From JAGVLN01 sp964515755 (GTDB lineage Bacteria > Pseudomonadota > Alphaproteobacteria > Rickettsiales > JABSSG01), in the NCBI GenBank assembly GCA_964515755.1, contig CAZEVK010000004.1, positions 1-64,000 on the forward strand: DNA of 64,000 bases, read 5' to 3'. Below the pieces are notes generated by a model. That model saw only the letters and a list, made by a program, of their open reading frames with translations, had not been told where the DNA came from and did not search any database. Position numbers and translations under genes: made by a program. Each line of letters begins with the position of its first letter. Position 1 is the first letter of the stretch. Positions 45,970 through 55,578 of this stretch are shown in pieces.

Positions 45970-46308
45970 ATGAACAATATAAATACTACTATCACAGTTA
46001 GTGACAATGCAGCTAGTAAAATTAATGAACTAACAAGTAAAGAATCTTTAAATAAGAAACTAAGAATTTCAGTTAACGCTGGTGGTTGTTCTGGTTTTCA
46101 ATATCAATATGATTTTGTACAAAATAATAACTCAGATGATCTGGTACTTGAGAAAAATGGAGCAATAATATTAATTGACAGTATATCTGCCGAATTCATG
46201 AAAAACTCTACCATTGATTACATAGAAACTCTTGGATCGGCTGAATTTTTAATTAAAAACCCTAATGCAACAAGTAAATGTGGCTGTGGCAACTCTTTTT
46301 CTACTTAA
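45970..46308 (+). CDS. erpA: Iron-sulfur cluster insertion protein (ErpA/IscA type)
   Basis: This A-type carrier passes [Fe-S] clusters to target proteins. The ATG at 45970 gives 112 residues, the usual size; the longer frame from a TTG at 45910 adds an unrelated tail. The three ligand cysteines are Cys40 (GGCSGFQY), Cys104 and Cys106 (KCGCGNSF). It overlaps the convergent dsbD end by 8 bases. Together with grxD it serves aconitase and other Fe-S enzymes in the window. Confidence 0.93.
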   Translation: MNNINTTITVSDNAASKINELTSKESLNKKLRISVNAGGCSGFQYQYDFVQNNNSDDLVLEKNGAIILIDSISAEFMKNSTIDYIETLGSAEFLIKNPNATSKCGCGNSFST

Positions 46309-47995
46309 TCTTCGCCTTATCAAATCCACCTATAACATCACTCGTTTTTAATATTGTCGGTAAAATTATTCCATGCGGGTATTTTTTACTGTATATCACA
46401 TCAAATGGGATCCCTCGCCTATTATAGCTTTTTAGATAATCACTAATTTCTTTGTTATTCGAAGTATAATCAGCGCGCATTACAACAATATTGTGTTTTT
46501 TGTAATAATAGAGCATATATTCATTATCCAAAATCACAAATTTGTTATACTTACAAGTAACACACCAGTCAGCAGAAACATCAACTAAAACTACTTTATC
46601 GGAAGCTATATATTCATTTAGCTTCTTTAAATTAAACTTTTTCCACACAGACAGCACCTCTTCTTGACGCAAAATATCTTCTTTAAAAGTAAGCTTTGGA
46701 AGAAAAAATCCACAAGTTATTATTAACGTACAAAATATTAATTTTACTAATCCATATTTTAGTAGACCTTGCTTATTTTCAATAAAAAATTTAAGCAATA
46801 AAGAAAGCATGAATAAGATTACCGCCGCCTTTGTATCTAATAAATTTGATATTATAAATATTAGCCATAGTACTGTTAGATAAACTAATATTGTTAGAAA
46901 TTTTTTAAGTAATAAAATCCATTTTCCTTGCTTAGGTATGTATTTTATTAAGTCTGGATTTACTACAAGAATCATGTATGGTAACGACATTCCTAAACCT
47001 AGACACAAGAAAATAGAGTAAATCTCTACTTTTCCATAAAGCAACGAAAAACTTATGGCAGAGCCAACAAAAGGTGCAGTACATGATGTCGCTATTAATG
47101 TAGCAAATGCTCCTGATAAAAAGCTTCCAACTATCTTGCCTTCATTTGAATATTTACTCAAAATAGCATTTAACGAATTTGGTAAAACTATTGTAATTTT
47201 TTCATCCAAACTACATGCAAAAAATATTAAGCTCAAAATCAAAAATATTACAAATTGGGGTTGTTGAAAATTCAAACCAAGACCAACATATTCGCCACTA
47301 GCTTTTAATAAATAAGCAATTGAGGCAAAAATTAAAAATAATATCACAATCCCAAAAATAGTAGCTAGAAAATGAAGTCTGATTTTTTGTCGTGTTTGAT
47401 GTCTGGCATTTATTACTGATAATAATTTAATTGATAAAACCGGCAATACACAAGGCATAAGATTTAATATAACACCACCAATAAAAGCAAGAACGAGCAT
47501 TTTCAATAAAGTATAATTTATATTTGAACTCAATGCTGCTGGAATATTAAAGTTTAGTATATAAGATTTCTGAGAGCAAAATTTATCACACACAGCTATT
47601 AAAATATTTAGGTCAAATTCAGTATTAGAACTAGGATCTATAAGGCCAATTGAAATGGGTATATTTATATCACCTGTGTAATAAAAAGCATCGTTTGATG
47701 ATTTTTCAGGCGTTGGCCATTTGATTTCGACTGCACTAATATTACGTTTGTTTTCTAAAGTAACCCTAGTTTGAGGCTCATCATTTGCTTTATTTTTAAC
47801 AAAAATCCTAGATTTTTGTTTTAAGTGAATATTTAAGTAAGAAAGTAGATGCTTTTTCTCATTGTCGTAATTATCAATAGAATAGTTAATACTATATTGT
47901 GTTTCATCAATCTTATTTTGAATCTCACAATAGCCTTTTACTGATGAAAATAGAAGGATGATAGCAACTAGATAGCGAATATTTAACATGCTCAA
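46301..47995 (-). CDS. dsbD: Thiol:disulfide interchange protein DsbD
   Basis: This protein passes electrons from cytoplasmic thioredoxin through the membrane to periplasmic thiols. The 564 residues have a signal peptide (1-21), an N-terminal alpha domain with Cys136/Cys140 (AVCDKFC), eight helices with Cys182 (LMPCVLPVL) and Cys305 (ATSCTAPFVG), and a C-terminal thioredoxin domain with Cys478/Cys481 (DWCVTCKY). All six redox cysteines are present. It would supply reducing power for c-type cytochrome assembly (CcmAB) and balances DsbB. Confidence 0.95.
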   Translation of the reverse strand: MSMLNIRYLVAIILLFSSVKGYCEIQNKIDETQYSINYSIDNYDNEKKHLLSYLNIHLKQKSRIFVKNKANDEPQTRVTLENKRNISAVEIKWPTPEKSSNDAFYYTGDINIPISIGLIDPSSNTEFDLNILIAVCDKFCSQKSYILNFNIPAALSSNINYTLLKMLVLAFIGGVILNLMPCVLPVLSIKLLSVINARHQTRQKIRLHFLATIFGIVILFLIFASIAYLLKASGEYVGLGLNFQQPQFVIFLILSLIFFACSLDEKITIVLPNSLNAILSKYSNEGKIVGSFLSGAFATLIATSCTAPFVGSAISFSLLYGKVEIYSIFLCLGLGMSLPYMILVVNPDLIKYIPKQGKWILLLKKFLTILVYLTVLWLIFIISNLLDTKAAVILFMLSLLLKFFIENKQGLLKYGLVKLIFCTLIITCGFFLPKLTFKEDILRQEEVLSVWKKFNLKKLNEYIASDKVVLVDVSADWCVTCKYNKFVILDNEYMLYYYKKHNIVVMRADYTSNNKEISDYLKSYNRRGIPFDVIYSKKYPHGIILPTILKTSDVIGGFDKAKIK

Positions 47996-48119
47996 ATCTA
48001 ATTAGTCTTGATTTTTTAATCATATATCCTATTATTAAATAAGCAAATTTTTTAATTATCTATACTTTAAAAAATCCTTTATAATAACTATATCATTTCT
48101 AAATAATTAAGGGATGATT

Positions 48120-48695
48120 ATGAAAAAAAATAAATCTATTCACCAAATTGTTGATTTTACAGGTAAAACTTTAGCAGCAACTCCTTTTATCGATAAAGAA
48201 TCTTATTTTTATAAATCCGTAATTTATATTGTACAAAATACTAGTCAGGGTACAATTGGCATATTAGTTAATCAACCTATAATTAACAAAGAAATTAGAT
48301 TTTATATTAAAATGCATGAAAATGCTGAAGAAAAATCACTGAACCTTAATGATATTGATACTTATTTAGGAGGCCCAGTTGATATTTCCAAAGCTCTAAT
48401 TTTACATTCAAATGATCATGAAGCTGATAATAATAAAATAGAAATTAGTTCAGACGTAGAAGTTTTACAAAATATAGTTCAAGGAAAGGGACCAAAAATG
48501 AGTTTGTTAGTCTTAGGGTATTGTAGCTGGACTCCCGGACAATTAGAACAAGAAATAAAAGATAATCATTGGTTCGTATTACCTTCAAATAATCAAACTA
48601 TTTTTGGAACAATTAATCGAGATAAATGGTCATCAGCCTTAGAAATTTTTAATATAACTCCGTACAATCTCTCTCTTACACCTGGTAACTGTTAA
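48120..48695 (+). CDS. YqgE/AlgH family protein (UPF0301)
   Basis: The 191 residues show the family blocks GKTLAATPFIDKESYFYKSVIYI, GTIGILVNQP, YLGGPVDISKALILHS and LGYCSWTPGQLEQEI, ending in IFGTINRDKWSSAL. The molecular role is not settled. I prefer the ATG at 48120 to that at 48114, since AAGGGA lies 6 bases before it. It leads the trmD-rplS cluster with a 3-base gap to trmD. Confidence 0.92.
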   Translation: MKKNKSIHQIVDFTGKTLAATPFIDKESYFYKSVIYIVQNTSQGTIGILVNQPIINKEIRFYIKMHENAEEKSLNLNDIDTYLGGPVDISKALILHSNDHEADNNKIEISSDVEVLQNIVQGKGPKMSLLVLGYCSWTPGQLEQEIKDNHWFVLPSNNQTIFGTINRDKWSSALEIFNITPYNLSLTPGNC

Positions 48696-48698
48696 TTC

Positions 48699-49448
48699 AT
48701 GTCAAAACTACTACAAGTCAAAATTCTTACATTATTCCCAGAGTTATTCCCTGGTCCACTAGACTTATCTATAACTGGAAGAGCTCTGAAGAATAAAATA
48801 TGGTCATTAGAAACAATTGATATAAGAAGTTTTGCTTTAGATAAACATCGTACTGTCGATGGGTCAGTCGTTGGTGGTGGAATTGGTATGATTTTAAGAC
48901 CAGATATTCTAGAAAAAGCAATTGATTATGCTAAAGCTGATTCAGAAGATTTTACAATAATATATATGTCTCCACGTGGCGAAAAACTAACACAAAGACT
49001 AAGCGAAGAGTTTGTTAGAGAGCAAAATAAATTAATAATAATTTGTGGTAGATTTGAAGGAATAGATCAAAGAGTTATAGATCATTATAATATTAAAGAA
49101 ATAAGTATCGGCGATTATGTTTTAACAGGAGGTGAAATAGCTGCATATGTTTTCTTAGATAGTTGTATTAGATTATTGCCAGGAGCTCTTTCTGATAATT
49201 CCCTCTTTACTGAAGAAAGCTTTGGAAGTGAATTAAGTAAATCACAAGAAAGAACATATCTTAATCTATTAGAATATCCTCAATATACCAAGCCTATTTC
49301 GTGGAAAAACAAATCAGTACCTGATATTTTACTTAGCGGCCATCATAAAAACATTAAAAAATGGAATTTAGAACAAGCAGAAAAGTATACAGAGACGCGT
49401 AGACCTGATTTGTGGGAATTATATAAGAAAAACAATAAATTAAGTTGA
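48699..49448 (+). CDS. trmD: tRNA (guanine-N1)-methyltransferase
   Basis: This SPOUT enzyme forms m1G37 in tRNAs and prevents frameshifting. The 249 residues contain VKILTLFPELFPGPLDLSITGRAL, DKHRTVDGSVVGGGIGMILRPD, YMSPRGEKLTQ, IICGRFEGIDQRVI and the knot EISIGDYVLTGGEIAAYVFLDS, with LSGHHKNIKKW near the end. It is placed between algH and rplS; the usual rimM and rpsP neighbours are missing here. Confidence 0.97.
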   Translation: MSKLLQVKILTLFPELFPGPLDLSITGRALKNKIWSLETIDIRSFALDKHRTVDGSVVGGGIGMILRPDILEKAIDYAKADSEDFTIIYMSPRGEKLTQRLSEEFVREQNKLIIICGRFEGIDQRVIDHYNIKEISIGDYVLTGGEIAAYVFLDSCIRLLPGALSDNSLFTEESFGSELSKSQERTYLNLLEYPQYTKPISWKNKSVPDILLSGHHKNIKKWNLEQAEKYTETRRPDLWELYKKNNKLS

Positions 49449-49513
49449 AAATTAGATTAAAATCGCTTATTTTAATCAATCAATTGAAATTTAATGCTAT
49501 TTGAGGATTATTT

Positions 49514-49888
49514 ATGAATTTAGCACAACAATTCGAGCAACAACAAATTACAAAACTTTCCGAAGGAAAGGTATTTCCTAAATTTATCGCTGGGGACACT
49601 ATTAAGGTTCATGTGAAAATTATCGAAGGTAATACGGAACGCGTTCAGGTTTATGAAGGATTATGTATTGGTAGAAAAAATCGTGGTTTAGGTTCAAGCT
49701 TTACAGTTAGAAAAATCAGTCATGGTGAAGGTGTTGAGCGTATATTTCCGCTTTATTCTCCTAAAATAGCTAATATTGAACTTGTTAAAAGAGGCATAGT
49801 ACGTAGAGCAAAATTATATTATATGCGTAATTTGCGTGGTAAATCTGCAAGAATTAAAACAAGATTAGACTATAGCTTACAAAGCTAA
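49514..49888 (+). CDS. rplS: 50S ribosomal protein L19
   Basis: The 124-residue protein sits at the 30S-50S interface. Typical segments are FIAGDTIKVHVKIIEGNTERVQVYEG, SFTVRKISHGEGVERIFPLYSPKI and RRAKLYYMRNLRGKSARIKT. GAGGA stands 6 bases before the ATG. The gene is 65 bases downstream of trmD. Confidence 0.98.
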   Translation: MNLAQQFEQQQITKLSEGKVFPKFIAGDTIKVHVKIIEGNTERVQVYEGLCIGRKNRGLGSSFTVRKISHGEGVERIFPLYSPKIANIELVKRGIVRRAKLYYMRNLRGKSARIKTRLDYSLQS

Positions 49889-49908
49889 AAAAATTAAAAA
49901 TTTTTAGA

Positions 49909-50772
49909 ATGATATCTTGTAAAATCAACTCATTCAATGAATTATCAGATCAGTATAGTTTATTTGTATTCGATTTATGGGGAGTAGTATATAATGGCGT
50001 TGAGTTATATACTCAAACAGTAAAATTTATTGATCATCTCCGATCTCTTAAAAAACATATAATATTCTTATCCAATGCACCAAGACCATCTAACATAACT
50101 GGTGAAAAATTAGCTAAACTAGGATTGAAAATATTAGATTCAGAAAAACTTATAACCTCTGGAGATTTTTTTCGTTTCTGTTACCAACATAATATTGATA
50201 AAATGTTTGGACCAGATAAAAAAATTTATAACTTAGGTGGCGATTTTAATACTGATTTATTGAAAGGTTTAGACATTAATTATCCATCTGATATTTCTAA
50301 TGCAAACTACATTATCCTTTCTATACTAGCGCGAAATGAAAGCGAGTTTGCGCATTGGGACAAAGAAATGTTGCAAGCAATTTCTAATAATATTCCTGCT
50401 CTTTGTATAAATCCAGATATGATTGCTTCACACGGAGATAGCATAAACTACACCCCCGGTACTTTTGCAAAAAGATATAAAGATCTTGGAGGAAGAGTAT
50501 ATTATTATGGCAAACCATATCTACCTTTATATCATTACGCATTAGACTCATTTATCGAAGAAACAGGTATTAATAAGAATAAAATAATTGCTATAGGAGA
50601 CTCTCTTGAAACAGATATCAAAGGCGCTACTTCATATGGTATCGATTCATTGTTACTTCTTAACGGCGTACATGCAGGTACTGATATAAATTCAAACATA
50701 ATCTTAGAAAATTTATTTAAAAAATTTGAGCTAGAGCCTAAATTTTTGATGGCAAAACCAAAATTTGAATAA
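49909..50772 (+). CDS. HAD superfamily hydrolase, class IIA
   Basis: The 287 residues follow the TIGR01459-type alphaproteobacterial HAD family. Motif I is VFDLWGVVYNG with the nucleophile Asp22, and Trp occupies the usual second Asp position, a feature I recall for this family. Later blocks are FLSNAPRPSNITGEKLAKLG (motif II Ser), YYYGKPYLPLYHYAL (motif III Lys) and IAIGDSLETDIKGATSYGIDSLLL (motif IV). It is a probable sugar- or nucleotide-phosphate phosphatase; substrate unknown. It follows rplS by 20 bases. Confidence 0.88.
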   Translation: MISCKINSFNELSDQYSLFVFDLWGVVYNGVELYTQTVKFIDHLRSLKKHIIFLSNAPRPSNITGEKLAKLGLKILDSEKLITSGDFFRFCYQHNIDKMFGPDKKIYNLGGDFNTDLLKGLDINYPSDISNANYIILSILARNESEFAHWDKEMLQAISNNIPALCINPDMIASHGDSINYTPGTFAKRYKDLGGRVYYYGKPYLPLYHYALDSFIEETGINKNKIIAIGDSLETDIKGATSYGIDSLLLLNGVHAGTDINSNIILENLFKKFELEPKFLMAKPKFE

Positions 50773-50853
50773 AATAGATTTTTAGGTAATTGATTATAAC
50801 TTCTAGTTATGTTACTTAATACTAATAGAATTATTAAGTTATAGGATAAGTTT

Positions 50854-52107
50854 ATGAAAAAAGTTATAATTTCTGGAATGATTGGCAATGCACTCGAATG
50901 GTACGATTTTGCATTATATGGACATTTCGTTATTATACTCAGCAAATTATTCTTCCCAACAACTGATCCTTATTTAGCAACACTTGCAACTTACGCAGCA
51001 TTTGCTGCTGGCTTCATTATGCGACCTGCTGGAGCCTTGATATTTGGCTATATAGGTGATAAATATGGTCGTAGAGCATCGCTTTCCGCATCCATATTAA
51101 TGATGGCTATCCCAACTGCTTGTATTGGCTTATTACCAACATATGAAAGTATAGGAATCTGGGCACCAATTATGCTAGTAATTATTAGATTACTACAAGG
51201 AGCATCTATAGGTGGTGAGTTTAGTGGATGTATTGCATTCTTAGTTGAATACTCGCCAACGAAAAAAAGAGGACTTGTTGGCAGTGCAAGTATGGTTAGT
51301 TTATGTGCTGGTATGTTACTTGGTTCTATTGTTGCTACTACCGTATCAAAATCAATGCCTGAGGCGGTTTTTGAAACTTGGGGTTGGAGAATTCCATTCT
51401 TAATAGGTATGCTTATTGGTCTCGTTGGTATATATGTTCGCATCAGCTTACATGAAAGTCCAGTCTATCTTAAAGCAAAAGCACATAATGACCTTTCAAA
51501 ACAACCTTTACGTGAGGTATTAAAAATTTATTCAAAAGAATTATGCGTGGCTATAGGTTTATATCTAATGGTTACTGTGCCATTTTATACTTTCACAATC
51601 TTTGTTAAGAACTTTATGTCTGCTAATTTAGGATATTCATATACAGATTCTCTAACAATTAACCTTATTAGCATCACTTTAGCAATGTTGCTAATGCCAT
51701 TTTCTGCGTGGCTTTCTGACAAGCATGGTCGTAAACCTATAATGCTTTACACGACTTATGCGATGATTGTATTAATCTATCCTATTTTCTGGCTTTTAAT
51801 CAACGGCGAATATGAGCAAGCTTTGATTTCTCAGCTTATATTTGCTATACTAGTTGGAATGTATATGGGACCAATTCCTGCAACTTTAGTAGAAATGTTT
51901 CCAACTAGAGTTAGATTTACCGGTGTAGCACTATCTTATAATATAAGTGCAGGTATATTTGGCGGCTCTGCACCTTTAATTGGCACATGGTTAATGCAAA
52001 TTACTGGTAAACAAGATGTTATAGCTTTATATATCATAATATTTGCTATAATAACATTAGTGTCACTAAAATTTTATAAAGAAACATACCGTAAGCAATT
52101 GTCATAA
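50854..52107 (+). CDS. MFS transporter, ProP/MHS family
   Basis: This 417-residue proton symporter has 12 helices. The family opening GNALEWYDFALYGHF and the loop motifs GDKYGRRASLS and DKHGRKPIML are intact. The MHS family carries proline, betaine, citrate or other small metabolites; Rickettsiales often have many copies. AGGATA lies 7 bases before the ATG. The broken comEC begins 8 bases after its stop. Confidence 0.93.
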   Translation: MKKVIISGMIGNALEWYDFALYGHFVIILSKLFFPTTDPYLATLATYAAFAAGFIMRPAGALIFGYIGDKYGRRASLSASILMMAIPTACIGLLPTYESIGIWAPIMLVIIRLLQGASIGGEFSGCIAFLVEYSPTKKRGLVGSASMVSLCAGMLLGSIVATTVSKSMPEAVFETWGWRIPFLIGMLIGLVGIYVRISLHESPVYLKAKAHNDLSKQPLREVLKIYSKELCVAIGLYLMVTVPFYTFTIFVKNFMSANLGYSYTDSLTINLISITLAMLLMPFSAWLSDKHGRKPIMLYTTYAMIVLIYPIFWLLINGEYEQALISQLIFAILVGMYMGPIPATLVEMFPTRVRFTGVALSYNISAGIFGGSAPLIGTWLMQITGKQDVIALYIIIFAIITLVSLKFYKETYRKQLS

Positions 52108-52115
52108 AATTATAA

Positions 52116-54116
52116 TTGTTTAAAAAACTACATAATTTCATTACTACACAATTTTACCTGGATCAAAAATCTTGGGTTTTATGGTTAATAGCTTTTTTCT
52201 GCTTCGGCATTATTCTATATTTTTCTTTACCTACAGAACCAAGTTTTTATATAGAGATTATTATATTTCTAGCAGTCTTAGTTACTGTAATTATATGTCG
52301 TCGTAAAAAGTTTGATGGCTACCGATTCTGTTACTATGCTTATCAATTGGTTTAATGTGCGCAACTTACCGAACTATAAATGTCTTATCTCCTAAACTAG
52401 ATCATGAAATAAAATTAGCAAAAATTTCTGGCAGAGTATTAAGTATAACTCCTGTAATAAAAGGTTCTCAGGTTGTATTAGATAAAATTTATATTAAAGA
52501 CTTTGGTAATAAAAAATTTCCTAAGAAAGCCAAAATTACAATTAAAGGTAATAAAAAATTAGATGAAATAGAAATTGGAGATTATATTAAATTTCGTGCG
52601 ACTTTATGGCCATCTAGTAAACCATTTGTACCTAGAGAATACGACTTTTCTAGGCAAAACTTCTTTGATCAAATTGGAGTTACTGNNNNNNNNNNTATAA
52701 CAATTCAAATATTTATGTTATAAAAAAAACCATAATAAAGTAGCAAATTATATTTCCAATTTACGAATCTATCTTTCAAAACGTATCAAAAATGTCTTAG
52801 GAGAAAAAATGGTAGCATTGCTACAGCATTAATTATTGGAGAACAAAGCGCTATCGATAAAGCAATATTATCAGATATGCGTATTTCTGGCCTTACTCAT
52901 ATTTTATCAGTATCAGGACTGCATTTATCTATAGTATCAATCATCTGCATTTTCTGCATAAGATTTTTACTTAGCTTTTCAGTTTATATATGCCAAAAAT
53001 ATGATACCAAAAAAATTGCAGCATATTTTTCCTTATTATTTACTTTAGGATATCTCCTAATTTCTGGGATGCAAATTGCTACCTTAAGATCATATATCAT
53101 GGTGGTTTGTGTTATTATGGCAGTTCTATTAGATCGTCAAGAATACGCTCTAAGATCTGTTTGTGTAGCAGCTTTCATTATGCTTCTTATTAATCCTGAA
53201 TCTATAACACATCCAAGCTTTCAAATGTCATTTGCAGCAGTAATAGCTTTAGTATCTGGATATGAATATTATTTAACAAAATTTTTAAGCAATACTGAGT
53301 ATACCAACTTTGATCGAATTAAACGTTATTTTTTTGGAACGTTAGCAGCAACTTTTATAGCTGGACTTGCAACAGCACCTTTTGCTATTTATCATTTCAA
53401 TCAGTATGCAAATTATTCAATCTTAGCAAATTTAATAGTAGCTCCTATTACCTCATTTATAATTATGCCTTCTGTTGTCTTAACCTGCATTTTCTTTCCT
53501 TTCGGCTTAGAAAAACTTTCATTATGGATATTAAATTATGGCATAGAGTTTTTGATTTATATAGCTAACAAGGTTAGTCACCTACCTAGAGCACTAGTAA
53601 TGTTACCAAACATGAGTGTAGAAACTTTAATGTTATTTGTTATTGGTTTGCTTTGGTTATGCTTGTGGCAACAAAAATGGCATTTTTTGGCGTTATCCCT
53701 ATTATTATTGCTATTATCTTATTACTTATTACACCCAGCCAAACTTAATAATTGACGCTCATACTGGTATAATTATGTTACGTAGCAGCGATAATAATTT
53801 AGTAAGGACTGAGAACAAACGTAGATTATCAGATTTTATGCAAGGTTATTTTAATGCACGAATGCAAACAAATAAAATCATTAGCATCAATAATAAGAAG
53901 TATTTAGAAGAGTTTAATTGTGATGAAGCCCAATGTTTTATTGGCAATAATTATAAATTATATTTCCCTCGTAACAACACAAATTTACTGCTTAAAATTA
54001 AGTTGCTTGATAATAAAGACTTAAAAAGTAATGGCTCATATTTTATTACTCTCAAGCCAAGTGAACCTAAAATAGAATCAGTTATTGACTCTCTGCAATA
54101 TCGACCTTGGAGCTAA
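52116..54116 (+). pseudogene. comEC: comEC/rec2 DNA uptake channel, fragmented
   Basis: Four pieces in two alternating frames make up a ComEC-like protein. An N-terminal membrane part (52116 on) shifts frame near 52310-52330, where the alternate frame gives LPILLLCLSIGLMCATYRT. The OB-like domain (KISGRVLSITPVIKG) runs into a 10-N gap (52686-52695). After the gap LRIYLSKRIKNVLGEK is shifted at a six-A run (52804-52809) into GSIATALIIGEQSAIDKAI. The Competence domain (MRISGLTHILSVSGLHLSIV) runs to 53755, and the last part (NLIIDAHTGIIMLRSS) is again shifted near 53725-53745. Three indels plus a gap indicate a pseudogene or poor local sequence. Confidence 0.8.
52686..52695. other. Assembly gap (10 N)
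   Basis: Ten unknown bases inside comEC. The true gap size is unknown, so the frame across it cannot be judged. Confidence 0.99.
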
Positions 54117-54192
54117 TTTGTAATATTGTCTTATAGCATTACTTATGTTAAATTGTTTTTTACTCAAGTTATAAGTTAACTTATTATCAGGA

Positions 54193-55578
54193 ATGACATT
54201 AAAATCTATAATCCTTAATACAGATTCATATATTTCTTCTCATTATTTACAATATCCAAATAATATGCAGGAAATTTCTTGTTACATTGAGTCAAGAGGC
54301 GGAAAATTCGAAAAAGTTTTGTTTTTTGGATTGCAGATTTTTTTAAAAGAATACTTATCAAAACCTATAACAAAAGAAAATATTATATTTGGAGAAGAAT
54401 TTCTAAACTCTCATGGATTAGTTTTCAATAAAGCTGGCTGGGAATATATATTAGAGAAGCATAATGGATATTTGCCTATTGAAATCGAAGCTATTCCTGA
54501 AGGTATATTAATTCCTAATCAAAATGTAATGGTGCAAGTCAGAAATACAGACCCTAATTGTGCATGGCTTCCCTCTTACATTGAAACAGCTTTACTTAGA
54601 GCAGTTTGGTATCCTTCAACAGTTGCAACTATTTCTTGGAATGCCAAGAAAATAATAAAAAAATATATGAGCATTACTTCTGATAATTTTGATGGCTTAC
54701 TTTTCAAATTGCATGATTTTGGAGCAAGAGGCGTAAGTTCTTTAGAATCAGCATCTATCGGAGGAGCAGCTCATTTAGTAAATTTTAGAGGCACAGATAC
54801 CATTTCTGGCGTTCTTGCTGCTAAAAGATATTATAATCATGATATGGCTGGATACTCTATCCCGGCTTCTTCTCACTCTACTATTACGAGCTGGGGTAAA
54901 AATTTTGAAAAAGAAGCATATGAAAATATTTTAGATATTTTTCTAAAAGAAAGAAAAACAGTTGCGATAGTTAGCGACTCTTACGATTTATGGCATGCCT
55001 TAGATAATATATTTGGTAAAAAGCTCAAAGAAAAAATAATACATTCTAAAGGCACATTAGTAATTAGGCCTGATAGTGGAGAACCGAACTTAGTAGTTCT
55101 AAGGGCAGTAGATATATTAATGGATAAGTTTGGCTATAGCTTAAATAAAAAAGACTATAGGGTACTTCCATCATATTTAAGGCTTATACATGGAGATCGT
55201 ATTTCTCTTGATACCATCGAATTAACCTTACAAACTTTAGAACAAAATGGTATATCAGCTGACAACATTTCGTTTGGCATGGGCGGGGAATTATTACAAA
55301 AATGTAATAGAGATACTCTAATGTTTGCTATGAAAACTTCTGCAATAAAAATAAAAGAAGAATGGGTGGATGTTTGTAAAGATCCTATAACTGACTCTAA
55401 TAAAAAATCTAAGTCAGGCAGACTAGCATTAATAAAGGAAGAAAGCCTATATAAAACAATTAGGCTAGATCAATTAGCAAATAGAGATAACCTATTGAAA
55501 CCAGTATTTAGGGATGGTAAACTCCTTGTTAATTATAATTTTGAAGATATAAGAGACCTGGCCGAACAAGTCTTATAG
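54193..55578 (+). CDS. nadV: Nicotinamide phosphoribosyltransferase (NAMPT/NadV type)
   Basis: This enzyme joins nicotinamide and PRPP to give NMN. The 461 residues match the NAMPT subfamily rather than nicotinate PRTases: DSYISSHYLQYP (Asp11, Tyr13), HDFGARGVSSLESASIGGAAH (Phe176, Arg179), NFRGTDT (Asp202, the residue favouring nicotinamide), SIPASSHSTITSWG (catalytic His228) and VIRPDSGEP (Arg292, Asp294). All of these correspond, from memory, to active-site residues of human NAMPT. The start has CAGGA too close to act well as a ribosome site. Its 3' end overlaps the convergent nth gene by 46 bases. Confidence 0.92.
   Translation: MTLKSIILNTDSYISSHYLQYPNNMQEISCYIESRGGKFEKVLFFGLQIFLKEYLSKPITKENIIFGEEFLNSHGLVFNKAGWEYILEKHNGYLPIEIEAIPEGILIPNQNVMVQVRNTDPNCAWLPSYIETALLRAVWYPSTVATISWNAKKIIKKYMSITSDNFDGLLFKLHDFGARGVSSLESASIGGAAHLVNFRGTDTISGVLAAKRYYNHDMAGYSIPASSHSTITSWGKNFEKEAYENILDIFLKERKTVAIVSDSYDLWHALDNIFGKKLKEKIIHSKGTLVIRPDSGEPNLVVLRAVDILMDKFGYSLNKKDYRVLPSYLRLIHGDRISLDTIELTLQTLEQNGISADNISFGMGGELLQKCNRDTLMFAMKTSAIKIKEEWVDVCKDPITDSNKKSKSGRLALIKEESLYKTIRLDQLANRDNLLKPVFRDGKLLVNYNFEDIRDLAEQVL

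Noticed and set aside
49889..49908. AT-only inverted repeat after rplS as a terminator
   Set aside because: The stem contains only A-T pairs and the HAD gene starts right behind it, so it is unlikely to stop transcription.
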